A stretch of 64,000 nt of DNA from JANPIX01 sp031425195 (GTDB lineage Bacteria; Pseudomonadota; Alphaproteobacteria; Rhodobacterales; Rhodobacteraceae): NCBI GenBank assembly GCA_031425195.1, contig JANPIX010000010.1:1-64000 (forward strand), read 5' to 3'. Positions 52,944 through 61,136 of this stretch are shown here, one piece after another. Below the pieces are notes generated by a model, which ran no database searches, had not been told where the DNA came from, and saw nothing but the letters and a program-made list of their open reading frames with translations. Within the stretch, counting starts at the first letter, position 1. Each line of letters starts with the position of its first letter. The position numbers were made by a program, and so were the translations under genes.

Positions 52944-53201
52944 TCAGTCTGCCAGCATCGGATCAAGCCGGCCTTCATGATCAAGCGCGTGGATATCATC
53001 GCTGCCACCGACATGGACCCCGCCGATGAATATCTGCGGCACGCTGCGCCGCCCACCCGCCCGCGCCGTCATGGCAGTTCGGACGTTCGGGTCACGGCTG
53101 ACATCAATTTCGGTGAATGCAGCGCCTTTGCGGGTCAGCAGGCGCTTGGCCGCAAGGCAATAGGGGCAGGTCGGCGTGGTATAGATTTCAACGGTTTTCA
53201 T
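52944..53201 (-). CDS. grxC: Glutaredoxin 3
   Basis: An 85-residue dithiol glutaredoxin with the active site TPTCPYCLAAK (Cys12, Cys15), the cis-proline region RSVPQIFIGG and the glutathione-binding GGSDD motif. It reduces protein disulfides and glutathione mixed disulfides with GSH. It lies two bases before the amidase gene and 34 bp after comF on the same strand. Confidence 0.95.
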   Translation of the reverse strand: MKTVEIYTTPTCPYCLAAKRLLTRKGAAFTEIDVSRDPNVRTAMTARAGGRRSVPQIFIGGVHVGGSDDIHALDHEGRLDPMLAD

Positions 53202-53235
53202 GACGCACCTTCTGGATTGGTGCGACTATACGGAA

Positions 53236-53961
53236 TTAACCGTCCTTCGCAACGCGCGCCAACGCCAATACCGACACACGCACGGCACCAGCCGCCACAC
53301 AGGCCTCGGCGGCGGCAGCAAAGGTCGCGCCGGATGTCATCACGTCGTCGACGATCAGAACCTCGCGCCCCTCGACCCGGCTTTGGTGGCGTTTATGAAC
53401 CGCAAGCTTGCCATTCATGTTGGCAAATCGCGCATCGCGGCTTCGCCCGTCCTGGGTGCCCGTTGACTGGCGTCGCACAAGCAGGTCAGGGCAGTGGTCA
53501 AGCCCGGCCCCAACCGCCAGCGCCCGCGACAGAAGGGCCGACTGGTTATATCGCCGCGTGAAAAGCCGGGTCCAGTGCAACGGAACAGGCACCACGATCA
53601 TGCCCGCACGCAGCATCGGTTGGGCGGCGCGCAGCAGCCACGCCCCGGCGGGCCGGGCCAGATCCAACCTGTCGCCATGTTTGAGGGCAAGCACCAGATT
53701 GCGTCCATTATCCTTGTAAAGCATCACGGCGCGGCCTTGTGACCACGGGCGCGCAATGGCCAGACAGTCATCACATTGTACCGCGTGGCCCGGATCGTCA
53801 CCCGGCAGCGGCGCGCCGCACCCGTCACACACAAGGCCCGTGATAAAGGGCGTTTCACGCCAACAGGTGCCACAAAGCCCGAAATCGGTCGTCACCTGCG
53901 CGTCGCATGTCAGGCACTGTGGCGGATAGACCATGTGCAGGATCGCTTGCATTCGCATCAT
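53236..53961 (-). CDS. ComF family phosphoribosyltransferase-like protein
   Basis: A 241-residue double-zinc-ribbon protein. Cys pairs CLTCDAQ, CGTCW, CDGCG and CDDC occur in the first 75 residues, followed by a type I phosphoribosyltransferase domain with the PRPP loop VLIVDDVMTSGATFAAAAEAC. ComF proteins act in DNA uptake in Gram-positive and some Gram-negative bacteria; their enzymatic activity is unproven. The exact start is uncertain (ATGs at 53961, 53958 and 53952). It is divergent from the methyltransferase gene by 21 bp. Confidence 0.88.
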   Translation of the reverse strand: MMRMQAILHMVYPPQCLTCDAQVTTDFGLCGTCWRETPFITGLVCDGCGAPLPGDDPGHAVQCDDCLAIARPWSQGRAVMLYKDNGRNLVLALKHGDRLDLARPAGAWLLRAAQPMLRAGMIVVPVPLHWTRLFTRRYNQSALLSRALAVGAGLDHCPDLLVRRQSTGTQDGRSRDARFANMNGKLAVHKRHQSRVEGREVLIVDDVMTSGATFAAAAEACVAAGAVRVSVLALARVAKDG

Positions 53962-53982
53962 CAGACCCTAGTTTCCCCGATC

Positions 53983-54822
53983 ATGGACCACGCCCCCCCA
54001 CAACTCACCGACCGCCCGGCCCTGATCCGCCACCGCGCCCGCGCGGCAAGTGCCCCCGTGACGTTCCTGCATGACGAAATCCTGTCAGATGTTCAGGAAA
54101 GACTGATCGAAGTTAACAAATCGTTCACGTCGACAGCGATCGTGACCGGGCACCCCGATTTCTGGCAGGCGGCGTTTCCCAGTGCGGTGGTGGTGCCGGA
54201 TGACGATCTTGTGGCGCTTGGCCTTGGCGCGCATGATCTTGTGATTCACGCGCTTGCCCTTCACTGGGCCAACGACGCGGTAGGGCAGCTTGTCCAGTCC
54301 CGCCGCGCCCTGCGACCGGACGGTCTTTTCCTTGGCTATCTTTTTGGGGGGCAAACGCTGTCTGAACTGCGGGCCGCACTGGCGCAGGCGGAGTCAGAGG
54401 TGACGGGCGGGCTTTCACCCCGGGTACTGCCGATGGCAGAGATCAGGGAGCTTGGCGGCTTGCTGCAAAGGGCAGGCTTTGCCCTGCCGGTTGCAGACAG
54501 CCTGACGCGCCGCGTCAGCTACCGTGACATGGGTCACCTCGTGGCCGATCTGCGGGGCATGGGCGAACAGAATGCGCTTTCCGCGCGGCTGCGCCATGCC
54601 ACCCGCGGCGCTGTCTTTGCAAGGGCCGCAGAAATTTACGCCACAACGTTCGCAGAACCCGACGGGCGGGTGCGCGCAACCTTTGACATTCAGTGCCTGA
54701 CAGGCTGGGTGCCCCATGAAAGCCAGCAAAAACCGCTTCGCCCCGGATCGGCCGCCCAAAAACTCGCTGCGGCACTGAATACCAGCGAAATCCCCCTGCC
54801 AGACCACCCCGCCAACGGTTGA
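53983..54822 (+). CDS. SAM-dependent methyltransferase-like protein (BioC/NDUFAF5-like)
   Basis: A 279-residue protein related to the BioC/NDUFAF5 group. The post-motif region LGLGAHDLVIHALALHWANDAVGQLVQ and GLFLGYLFGGQTLSELRAAL matches that group, as does the C-terminal SYRDMGHLVADLRGMGEQNAL. The glycine-rich SAM motif I is not obvious, so it may be a degenerate methyltransferase or an assembly factor; NDUFAF5 acts on a complex I subunit in mitochondria. No clear Shine-Dalgarno precedes the ATG. It lies 65 bp before hemH. Confidence 0.75.
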   Translation: MDHAPPQLTDRPALIRHRARAASAPVTFLHDEILSDVQERLIEVNKSFTSTAIVTGHPDFWQAAFPSAVVVPDDDLVALGLGAHDLVIHALALHWANDAVGQLVQSRRALRPDGLFLGYLFGGQTLSELRAALAQAESEVTGGLSPRVLPMAEIRELGGLLQRAGFALPVADSLTRRVSYRDMGHLVADLRGMGEQNALSARLRHATRGAVFARAAEIYATTFAEPDGRVRATFDIQCLTGWVPHESQQKPLRPGSAAQKLAAALNTSEIPLPDHPANG

Positions 54823-54887
54823 CCCCGGCGCGCTTGCGGTTATGTCCTGTGGACTGCCGCCGAATGCCATTATCCAAGGAAAAAGCC

Positions 54888-55988
54888 ATGCTGGATGCCA
54901 AATCGGCCCAGATACAGCCACCCGTCGATGCCCTTGTTTCGCCGGGGCAGGGTCGTTTGGCCCATGCGCCTGCCGACCATCCGCCGGTGCGCCGCGCCAA
55001 GGTGGGTGTGTTGGTGGCGAACCTCGGCACGCCCGACAATTATGACTACTGGTCGATGCGGCGGTATCTGAACGAATTCCTGTCGGACAAGCGTGTGGTC
55101 GACTATTCCGCCTGGCTTTGGCAACCTCTTTTGCAAATGATCATCCTGACGAAACGGCCCTTTGCCTCGGGTGCCAATTACAAGCTGATCTGGAATCACG
55201 ACAAGAACGAAAGCCCGCTGCTCACGATCACCAAGGATCAGACGGTGGCGATTCGTTCCGCCTTGCGGGCGGTGCACGGCGACGATGTGATGGTGGATTT
55301 CTGCATGCGCTATGGCAACCCGTCGACAGCGTCGAAGGTGCGGGCCATGGTGGATGCCGGATGTGAAAAGATTCTGTTTTTCCCGCTGTATCCGCACTAC
55401 GCCGGTGCAACATCCGCCACGGCCAACGACGCGTTCTTTCGCGTGTTGATGAAGGAAAAGCGGCAACCTGCCGCCCGAACGGTGGCTGAGTATTTCGATC
55501 ATCCCCTATATATCGATGCCTTGGCGCAATCGGTGGAACGGGCCTATGCCGCGCTGGATCACAAACCGGATGTGCTGGTGGCCAGCTATCACGGGATGCC
55601 ACAGCGATACCTGCGGCAGGGTGATCCGTACCATTGCCAGTGCGCCAAAACCTCGCGGCTTTTGCGCGAACGGTTGGGTTGGGAAAAGGGCAGCATCGAC
55701 ACAACGTTCCAATCCGTCTTTGGCCCGGAACAGTGGCTCAAGCCCTATACCGTTGAACATGTTGCCGAATTGGCCAAGCAGGGCAAAAAGCACATTGCGG
55801 TCATGGCCCCCGCGTTTTCCGCCGATTGCATCGAAACTCTGGAAGAGATCAACGGCGAAATCCGCGAAGCCTTTGAACATGCGGGCGGTGAGTCGTTTAC
55901 CTATATCCCGTGCCTGAACGACGACGACGCGCATATTGCGGCACTGGTTGCCATCATCGAAGAAAATCTGGGCGGCTGGGTCAAATGA
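54888..55988 (+). CDS. hemH: Ferrochelatase
   Basis: Inserts ferrous iron into protoporphyrin IX, the last step of protoheme synthesis. The 366-residue protein has VLVANLGTPD at the start of the core, LYPHYAGATSATAND, VASYHGMPQRYL with the catalytic histidine, and APAFSADCIETLEEI with the second conserved Glu. An N-terminal extension of about 40 residues precedes the core, common in Rhodobacteraceae. The ATG at 54888 follows CCAAGGAAAAAGCC. A bidirectional terminator follows. Confidence 0.96.
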   Translation: MLDAKSAQIQPPVDALVSPGQGRLAHAPADHPPVRRAKVGVLVANLGTPDNYDYWSMRRYLNEFLSDKRVVDYSAWLWQPLLQMIILTKRPFASGANYKLIWNHDKNESPLLTITKDQTVAIRSALRAVHGDDVMVDFCMRYGNPSTASKVRAMVDAGCEKILFFPLYPHYAGATSATANDAFFRVLMKEKRQPAARTVAEYFDHPLYIDALAQSVERAYAALDHKPDVLVASYHGMPQRYLRQGDPYHCQCAKTSRLLRERLGWEKGSIDTTFQSVFGPEQWLKPYTVEHVAELAKQGKKHIAVMAPAFSADCIETLEEINGEIREAFEHAGGESFTYIPCLNDDDAHIAALVAIIEENLGGWVK

Positions 55989-55992
55989 AAAA

Positions 55993-56016
55993 GGCGGCCC
56001 AAAGGCCGCCCTTTTT
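55993..56016. terminator. Bidirectional intrinsic terminator between hemH and an L,D-transpeptidase gene
   Basis: GGCGGCC (55993-55999) pairs with GGCCGCC (56004-56010); CTTTTT follows on the plus strand and TTTTTC on the minus strand, so it can stop both convergent transcripts. Confidence 0.9.
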
Positions 56017-56033
56017 GCAGTTTCGAACCGGTG

Positions 56034-56636
56034 TCAGACCACCAGAACCTGTGTCCCAAGGACAGACAGGCCGAACAGTTCGGCGATATGTTCATTGTAA
56101 AGACCGATGCACCCGTTCGAAGAACGCCGTCCGATCTTGCGCGTGTCGTGCGTGCCGTGGATGCGATATGCGGGCCAGGTCAACCACATGGCGTGGGTTC
56201 CAAGCGGGCTGTCAGGCCCTGCCGGAATGTAATCGGGCCAGTCGGGGTTGCGCAGTTTCATCGACGGTGTCGGGCGCCAATCGGGGCCGACGACCTTTTT
56301 GATGATCTCTGTCCGACCCGTGCGAAGCAGGTCATCTGTCAGGGGGACGGAGGTGGGGTAAAGCTTGTAGGTTGACTGATCTGCCGACCAGAAATGCAGG
56401 GCGCGGGATTGGGTATCGACCAGGATCGCGCCGTTGCGGGTGTCCGTAAAATAAGGCTGCCAGTCGAGCATCCGAAAGCTCGACACGTTGTTGCGGACTG
56501 CGGGGGCGGGGTCGAACACAGTGGTGCCGTCCTGCACCTGCGACAGTGCCGGGCCTGCTGCCGCCGCACCAAGAACCGCTGCCGCGCCGGCCATCAGGGC
56601 CCGGCGGTTTGGGTTGCCACCATTGTCATCGACCAT
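56034..56636 (-). CDS. L,D-transpeptidase (YkuD domain), probable Tat-exported
   Basis: A 200-residue periplasmic enzyme. The N-terminus NPNRRALMAGAAAVLGAAAAG has a twin arginine and resembles a Tat signal. The YkuD domain carries the catalytic HGTHDTRKIGRRSSNGCIGLYN motif residues, with His160 and Cys176. Such enzymes make 3-3 peptidoglycan cross-links or anchor proteins to peptidoglycan. It is convergent with hemH and divergent from the CAP lipoprotein gene. Confidence 0.9.
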   Translation of the reverse strand: MVDDNGGNPNRRALMAGAAAVLGAAAAGPALSQVQDGTTVFDPAPAVRNNVSSFRMLDWQPYFTDTRNGAILVDTQSRALHFWSADQSTYKLYPTSVPLTDDLLRTGRTEIIKKVVGPDWRPTPSMKLRNPDWPDYIPAGPDSPLGTHAMWLTWPAYRIHGTHDTRKIGRRSSNGCIGLYNEHIAELFGLSVLGTQVLVV

Positions 56637-56786
56637 CTGCCAGCCTCATTTGTTTTTTGGTCTTTTACGCCCGGCAACCCCGCTTCGCAATTCAAAGCGG
56701 CGTGACATCGGCGGAATAGTGCAAAGGCGGGTTTGAACCTTTCCGCAGATGCCGTTACACAACCGCAAAAGAAGATGAGGCAGATG

Positions 56787-57371
56787 ATGCAAAGACGGTT
56801 GGTACTGGCGCTGGGTGGTATGGCCTTGGTGGCCGCCTGTAGTTCGGGTGGCGCGCAGCTGGGGGCTGATGGCAAGCCCTTGCCACAACTGTATAAAATC
56901 ACGCCCGCGAATACCAACGATATCTATTTCCGGTTGCTGGACAGCGTCAATTCGCTGCGTCAGGGGCGCAATCTGCCGCAGGTTCAGTTCAATGCCGAAC
57001 TGAACGCCGCCGCCGCCACGCATTCGCGGGACATGTCGGTACAGAATCGCCCGTGGCACTTTGGATCGGACGGATCATCGCCCCTGACGCGGGTTCAGCG
57101 GGTTGGATACCGGGGGCGGCTGTCGGGGGAACTCATCTCGGAAACCTATGAAACCGAACTGGAAACCCTGTCAGCCTGGATGGCGCAAGCCGATACGCGG
57201 GCTGTGGTTCTGGACCCTGCGGTGACGGAAATCGGGTTTTCCTGGTGGCAGGAACCGAATGGCAAAATCTGGTGGACGTTGCTGACCGGAACCGCCGGGG
57301 CGACGCCGTATCAAAGCGTCAGTCCTTCGGTCAACCCGATTATTCCGGGCAGTTCGGCGTTTTCGCGTTAA
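56787..57371 (+). CDS. CAP-domain (SCP/PR1-like) lipoprotein
   Basis: About 194 residues with a lipoprotein signal peptide; the lipobox VAAC places the lipid on Cys18. The CAP domain has LLDSVNSLRQGRNLPQVQF, LNAAAATHSRDM with the conserved His and RPWHFGSDGSSPLTRVQRVGY. Bacterial CAP proteins are extracytoplasmic and may bind or cleave envelope components; no activity is proven. The start at 56787 is best spaced from GATGAGG; 56784 and 56775 are alternatives. It lies between two L,D-transpeptidase genes. Confidence 0.85.
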   Translation: MQRRLVLALGGMALVAACSSGGAQLGADGKPLPQLYKITPANTNDIYFRLLDSVNSLRQGRNLPQVQFNAELNAAAATHSRDMSVQNRPWHFGSDGSSPLTRVQRVGYRGRLSGELISETYETELETLSAWMAQADTRAVVLDPAVTEIGFSWWQEPNGKIWWTLLTGTAGATPYQSVSPSVNPIIPGSSAFSR

Positions 57372-57416
57372 GCCGCGAACGCGTTAAATTCATTGAAAAA
57401 ATCATGTATGCATCCA

Positions 57417-57454
57417 GTATTCAGGCCGTATGCAAAACGTATTCAAACCGTATG
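57417..57454. repeat. Two near-identical 16-base repeats in a convergent spacer
   Basis: GTATTCAGGCCGTATG (57417-57432) and GTATTCAAACCGTATG (57439-57454) differ at two central bases and are spaced 22 bp apart. They sit in the 101-bp AT-rich interval between the convergent CAP lipoprotein and L,D-transpeptidase genes, where no promoter is required for either. Confidence 0.6.
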
Positions 57455-57472
57455 TACGATCTGACCTGCGTG

Positions 57473-57964
57473 TCAGGGCAGGATCTGGATGATCGTGCCG
57501 TCATTCACCATGGCATAGATGTCTTCCATCTCGTCATTTTCGACAGCGATGCAGCCCCATGTCCAATCGCCGGTCTTGTCCCCGATGTTGTTGGCACCGT
57601 GGATGAAGATGTTGCCGCCTGCCGGCTTGCCCATGCTGCTGGCGTAGGCCACGTCGTTTTCGTTCGGGTAGGAAATCCCGAGTGACAGATGATAAGTACT
57701 TTTCGGATTGCGGCGATCGATCAGATACAGACCTTCGGGTGTGCGACCGTCGCCTTCGAACTGCTTGTGCCCTGTTGGTTCGAAGCCAAGGGCGATGTCA
57801 TAGCTTTGCAGAACGGTATCATTGTGCAGGAGATACATCTTGCGATTGGCCTTTTGCACCTGAATCAAGGTGACGGCCGGACCGTTGTAGGTTTTGATCT
57901 TTGATCCGCAGGACGCAAGCCCGAAGACCAGCATGACTGCCAAAAGAACTTTCATCAGTCGCAT
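57473..57964 (-). CDS. L,D-transpeptidase family lipoprotein (YafK-like)
   Basis: A 163-residue YkuD-domain protein with a lipoprotein signal; the lipobox LASC gives Cys19. The catalytic motif spans FIHGANNIGDKTGDWTWGCIAV, with His122 and Cys138, matching the YafK/DpaA-like subgroup, some members of which cut Lpp or peptides from peptidoglycan rather than cross-link it. The second L,D-transpeptidase-type gene within 2 kb, it differs from the first in export route and motif spacing. Confidence 0.88.
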   Translation of the reverse strand: MRLMKVLLAVMLVFGLASCGSKIKTYNGPAVTLIQVQKANRKMYLLHNDTVLQSYDIALGFEPTGHKQFEGDGRTPEGLYLIDRRNPKSTYHLSLGISYPNENDVAYASSMGKPAGGNIFIHGANNIGDKTGDWTWGCIAVENDEMEDIYAMVNDGTIIQILP

Positions 57965-58068
57965 CGTTCCGCTGCCCCAACGCTGTTTTTGCCCAGGTCA
58001 AAGCCTGATTTTTCACTCAAATACGCCGAATCGGCGGATGCTGCAAACCAGACGTTCTCACGTCGCTG

Positions 58069-59289
58069 TTACCGTGACAGTCGCGCCACGAGTTCGACAT
58101 GCGCAGACCAGCGGAATTGATCCACACCTTGCACCCAGTCAAGCCGGTATCCGGCATCGACAAGCACCTTGGAATCGCGTGCGAAGGTGGCAGGGTTGCA
58201 GGACACGTAGGCGATGACGGGCACGCCCGACCTTGCAAGCCGTGCCGTCTGCGCCTCGGCCCCGGCGCGGGGCGGGTCGATGACCACGGCATCAAAGCGT
58301 TTCAGTTCGGCTTCGTCGAGCGGGCGGCGAAACAGATCGCGCGTTTCCATCGTCACGCGTTTCAGCCCATCGGCCATGCGGGCGCCCTTGTCGAGGGCGG
58401 CGACCATGGCGGCGTCGCCTTCGACGGCGTGAACCTCGGCCTGTTCGGCGAGGGGAAGGGCAAAGGTGCCGGCCCCTGCAAACAGATCGGCCAGATGCCG
58501 TGCGGGGCCTATGGCGCGGCGGACGGCGGCCAGAAGCGAAGCCTCGCCATGATCAGTCGCCTGCAGGAACGCGCCGGGTGGAAGCGGCACGCGGGCCCGC
58601 CCGAAGGATTGCAGCGGGGTGGTGCGCAGGGCCACGGTTTCGCCATCCCACGTCAGGCGGGCCAAGCCGAACTGTTCCACAAACCGCGCCAAGGCCAGAC
58701 GCAGATCACCGTCAAGCGGTTTACCCCCGGCGACGGAGACGTCGACGCCGCCCGCCATGTGCGTAACGGTCAGGGCAAGTTCGGCGGTGCGGGAACCGCC
58801 CGTGATAACCAGCGCCTCTAACGCGGGCAGGGCCGCCATCAGGGCGGGATGCAGAAGTTTGCACTGGGGAATGGCAATCAGGGTGCCAGAGGCGCGGCCA
58901 TGAAAGCCGATCATGGCACCACCCTTGGTGCGTTTTCCGGCCAGCGTTGCGCGCCTGCGGCTGTTTGGCGGCGAGGTGAGCATGTCTTGCACCGGGGCGG
59001 ACAATCCCTGCCCGGCCAGCGCGCCCAAGATGATGCCGGTTTTCCAGTTTGCCACGAATCCGTCACTGGCGTGCTGCATCAGGCAACCGCCACAGGTGCG
59101 GAAATGGGGGCAGGGTGGTTTCACCCTGTCGGTGCTGGGGGTGACGATGCGGGCGTCTGTCAGGCGGTCAGCCGTCAGGTTGCCCGTCACCAGTTCGCCG
59201 GGCAGCATGAGCGGCACGAACACCGGGCCATCCGGCCCAAGGGCGATGCCGTCGCCCAGATGACCGATACGGTCGATTGTCAGGTTCAC
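58069..59289 (-). CDS. 23S rRNA m5U methyltransferase, RlmD/TrmA family
   Basis: A 406-residue SAM-dependent RNA methyltransferase. The N-terminal TRAM-like region (DRIGHLGDGIALGPDG) is followed by an iron-sulfur site with Cys60, Cys66, Cys69 and Cys143 (PPCPHFRTCGGC, IPQCKLLHP). The catalytic domain shows ADLFAGAGTFALPLA, VIDPPRAGAE and the nucleophile Cys364 in YVSCNPATFARD. It methylates uridine C5 in RNA; whether the target is 23S U1939 or another site is not decided. The GTG start overlaps the upstream ABC gene stop as GTGA. Confidence 0.9.
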   Translation of the reverse strand: MNLTIDRIGHLGDGIALGPDGPVFVPLMLPGELVTGNLTADRLTDARIVTPSTDRVKPPCPHFRTCGGCLMQHASDGFVANWKTGIILGALAGQGLSAPVQDMLTSPPNSRRRATLAGKRTKGGAMIGFHGRASGTLIAIPQCKLLHPALMAALPALEALVITGGSRTAELALTVTHMAGGVDVSVAGGKPLDGDLRLALARFVEQFGLARLTWDGETVALRTTPLQSFGRARVPLPPGAFLQATDHGEASLLAAVRRAIGPARHLADLFAGAGTFALPLAEQAEVHAVEGDAAMVAALDKGARMADGLKRVTMETRDLFRRPLDEAELKRFDAVVIDPPRAGAEAQTARLARSGVPVIAYVSCNPATFARDSKVLVDAGYRLDWVQGVDQFRWSAHVELVARLSR

Positions 59290-61136
59290 TCTGCCGCTTC
59301 CTTGGTATCCACACCGATGAAGCCGCCTGATTGACGCGCCCAGTAGCGGGCGTAAAGGCCGTTCATCGCCAGCAGCGCATCGTGATTGCCGTCTTCGACG
59401 ATGCGGCCCTGATCCAGAACCACGATCCGGTCCATCGCCACGATCGTGGACAGGCGGTGCGCGATGGCCAGCACCGTCTTGCCCTGCATCACGCGGTTCA
59501 GTGCTTCCTGAATGTTTGCCTCCACCTCGCTGTCGAGGGCGCTTGTCGCCTCGTCCAGCACAAGGATCGGGGCGTCTTTCAGGAAGGCGCGGGCCAGGGC
59601 GATGCGCTGGCGTTGGCCGCCCGACAATTTCACGCCACGTTCGCCCAGAAACGCATCATAGCCGGTTCTGCCGGTGTGATCGGCCATCTGGCCGATAAAG
59701 CCATCAGCCTCGGCCGATTTGGCGGCGGCGATCAGTAATTCGTCTGACGCACCGGGTTTGCCATACAGGATGTTGTCGCGGGCCGACCGGTTGAACATGG
59801 CGGTTTCCTGCGTGACCATGCCGATCTGACGGCGCAGCGATTCCTGCGTGACATCGCGGACATCGTGGCCATCGACAAGAACGCGGCCGGTTTCGGCGTC
59901 GTACAGGCGCAGAAGCAGCGATACGAGGGTGGATTTGCCAGCGCCCGAGGCACCGACGATGCCAAGTTTCTCGCCCGCGCGAATCGTCAGGTTGATGTCG
60001 CGCACGCCGGCGCGGCCATGGCCGTAGCCGAAGGTGACGTTGTCGAACGTAACCTCACCCGCGACGCGGGGCAGGTCGATGGCGTCTGGCGCATCGGCAA
60101 GGTTGTGCGGGATGGAAAGGGTGCGCATCCCATCCTCCACTTCGCCCACGCTTGTGTAGATCGACATGAGGGTAAAGCTCACCCAGCCCGACATTTGCGA
60201 GATGCGCATGGAAATCGCACCTGCGGCGGCGATCTGGCCGGGAGTGGCCTGACCGTTCGACCACATCCAAAGCGTGCCGCCGATCAGGAGAACGGGCAGA
60301 ACCCCGGCCAGTGTCATCAGGGCAAAACGGAACCAGGTGGAGATGACCCCGAAGTCGAGCGAACGGTCGCGGAAGACCTGCATCGCATCCAGTGCCACGC
60401 GGTCTTCGTAGGCGGCATGGGCGAACAGTTTGACTGTCTTGATGTTGGTGATGGTGTCGACCACCTGCCCCGACACCATGGCCCGCGACGAGGCGCGGGC
60501 GGCAGAGTTCACCTTGATGCGGGGCATGAAGTAGCGGATCAGCCCGATATAGACGACCAGCCAGACGGCGAGTGCCAGTGCGATGCGGGCATCCACGGCG
60601 ATCAGATAGATGACGGAACCGATCACCGAGGCCAGTGCGAAGGCGACGGTGTTGATCACCTCGGTTGCCACATCTGTCACGGCGCGGGCGGCCTGCATCT
60701 GTTTTTGCGCGATGCGGCCGGCGAAATCGTTGTCAAAGAAGGTGACGGCCTGACCCAGCGTCCAGCGGTGCAGGCGCGACAGGACAAGCGGCATGATGTT
60801 GGGGCCGACGATGATGGAGTTGGTGGCGGCCGAGGCGGCAAAGGCAAAGGGGCGCAGGACGATGTAGAAGATGACGAAGGTTGCGAGCAGGGGCAGGCTG
60901 TTGGAGAAAAAGCCGCCAGCGCCCTGCGTCAGCGCCGCGTCGATGACCCAGCCGAGGATGAGGGCGCTGACCACCTCCATGCTGCCGGTGATGGAGGATA
61001 CGACGAAGGCCAGCCAGAGCATCGGCCATGACCCCTTGAGGCACCATTTCATGAACGCCATGAGCGTTTGCGGCGGTGCACCTTCAGCCGGGCTGAAGGC
61101 GTCGATGGCTGATCCGATGCGTCGCAGTCCGGTCAT
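59286..61136 (-). CDS. ABC exporter, fused permease and ATPase (second of a pair)
   Basis: A 616-residue type IV ABC half-exporter: six-helix transmembrane domain (about 30-325) and a complete ATPase with Walker A GASGAGKST, signature LSGGQRQR, Walker B ILVLDEATSALD and H-loop IAHRLST. It closely resembles the adjacent upstream protein and shares the C-terminal WARQSGGFIG block. The pair may form a heterodimer that exports lipid or drug-like substrates. Its ATG overlaps the stop of its partner as ATGA. Confidence 0.92.
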   Translation of the reverse strand: MTGLRRIGSAIDAFSPAEGAPPQTLMAFMKWCLKGSWPMLWLAFVVSSITGSMEVVSALILGWVIDAALTQGAGGFFSNSLPLLATFVIFYIVLRPFAFAASAATNSIIVGPNIMPLVLSRLHRWTLGQAVTFFDNDFAGRIAQKQMQAARAVTDVATEVINTVAFALASVIGSVIYLIAVDARIALALAVWLVVYIGLIRYFMPRIKVNSAARASSRAMVSGQVVDTITNIKTVKLFAHAAYEDRVALDAMQVFRDRSLDFGVISTWFRFALMTLAGVLPVLLIGGTLWMWSNGQATPGQIAAAGAISMRISQMSGWVSFTLMSIYTSVGEVEDGMRTLSIPHNLADAPDAIDLPRVAGEVTFDNVTFGYGHGRAGVRDINLTIRAGEKLGIVGASGAGKSTLVSLLLRLYDAETGRVLVDGHDVRDVTQESLRRQIGMVTQETAMFNRSARDNILYGKPGASDELLIAAAKSAEADGFIGQMADHTGRTGYDAFLGERGVKLSGGQRQRIALARAFLKDAPILVLDEATSALDSEVEANIQEALNRVMQGKTVLAIAHRLSTIVAMDRIVVLDQGRIVEDGNHDALLAMNGLYARYWARQSGGFIGVDTKEAAE

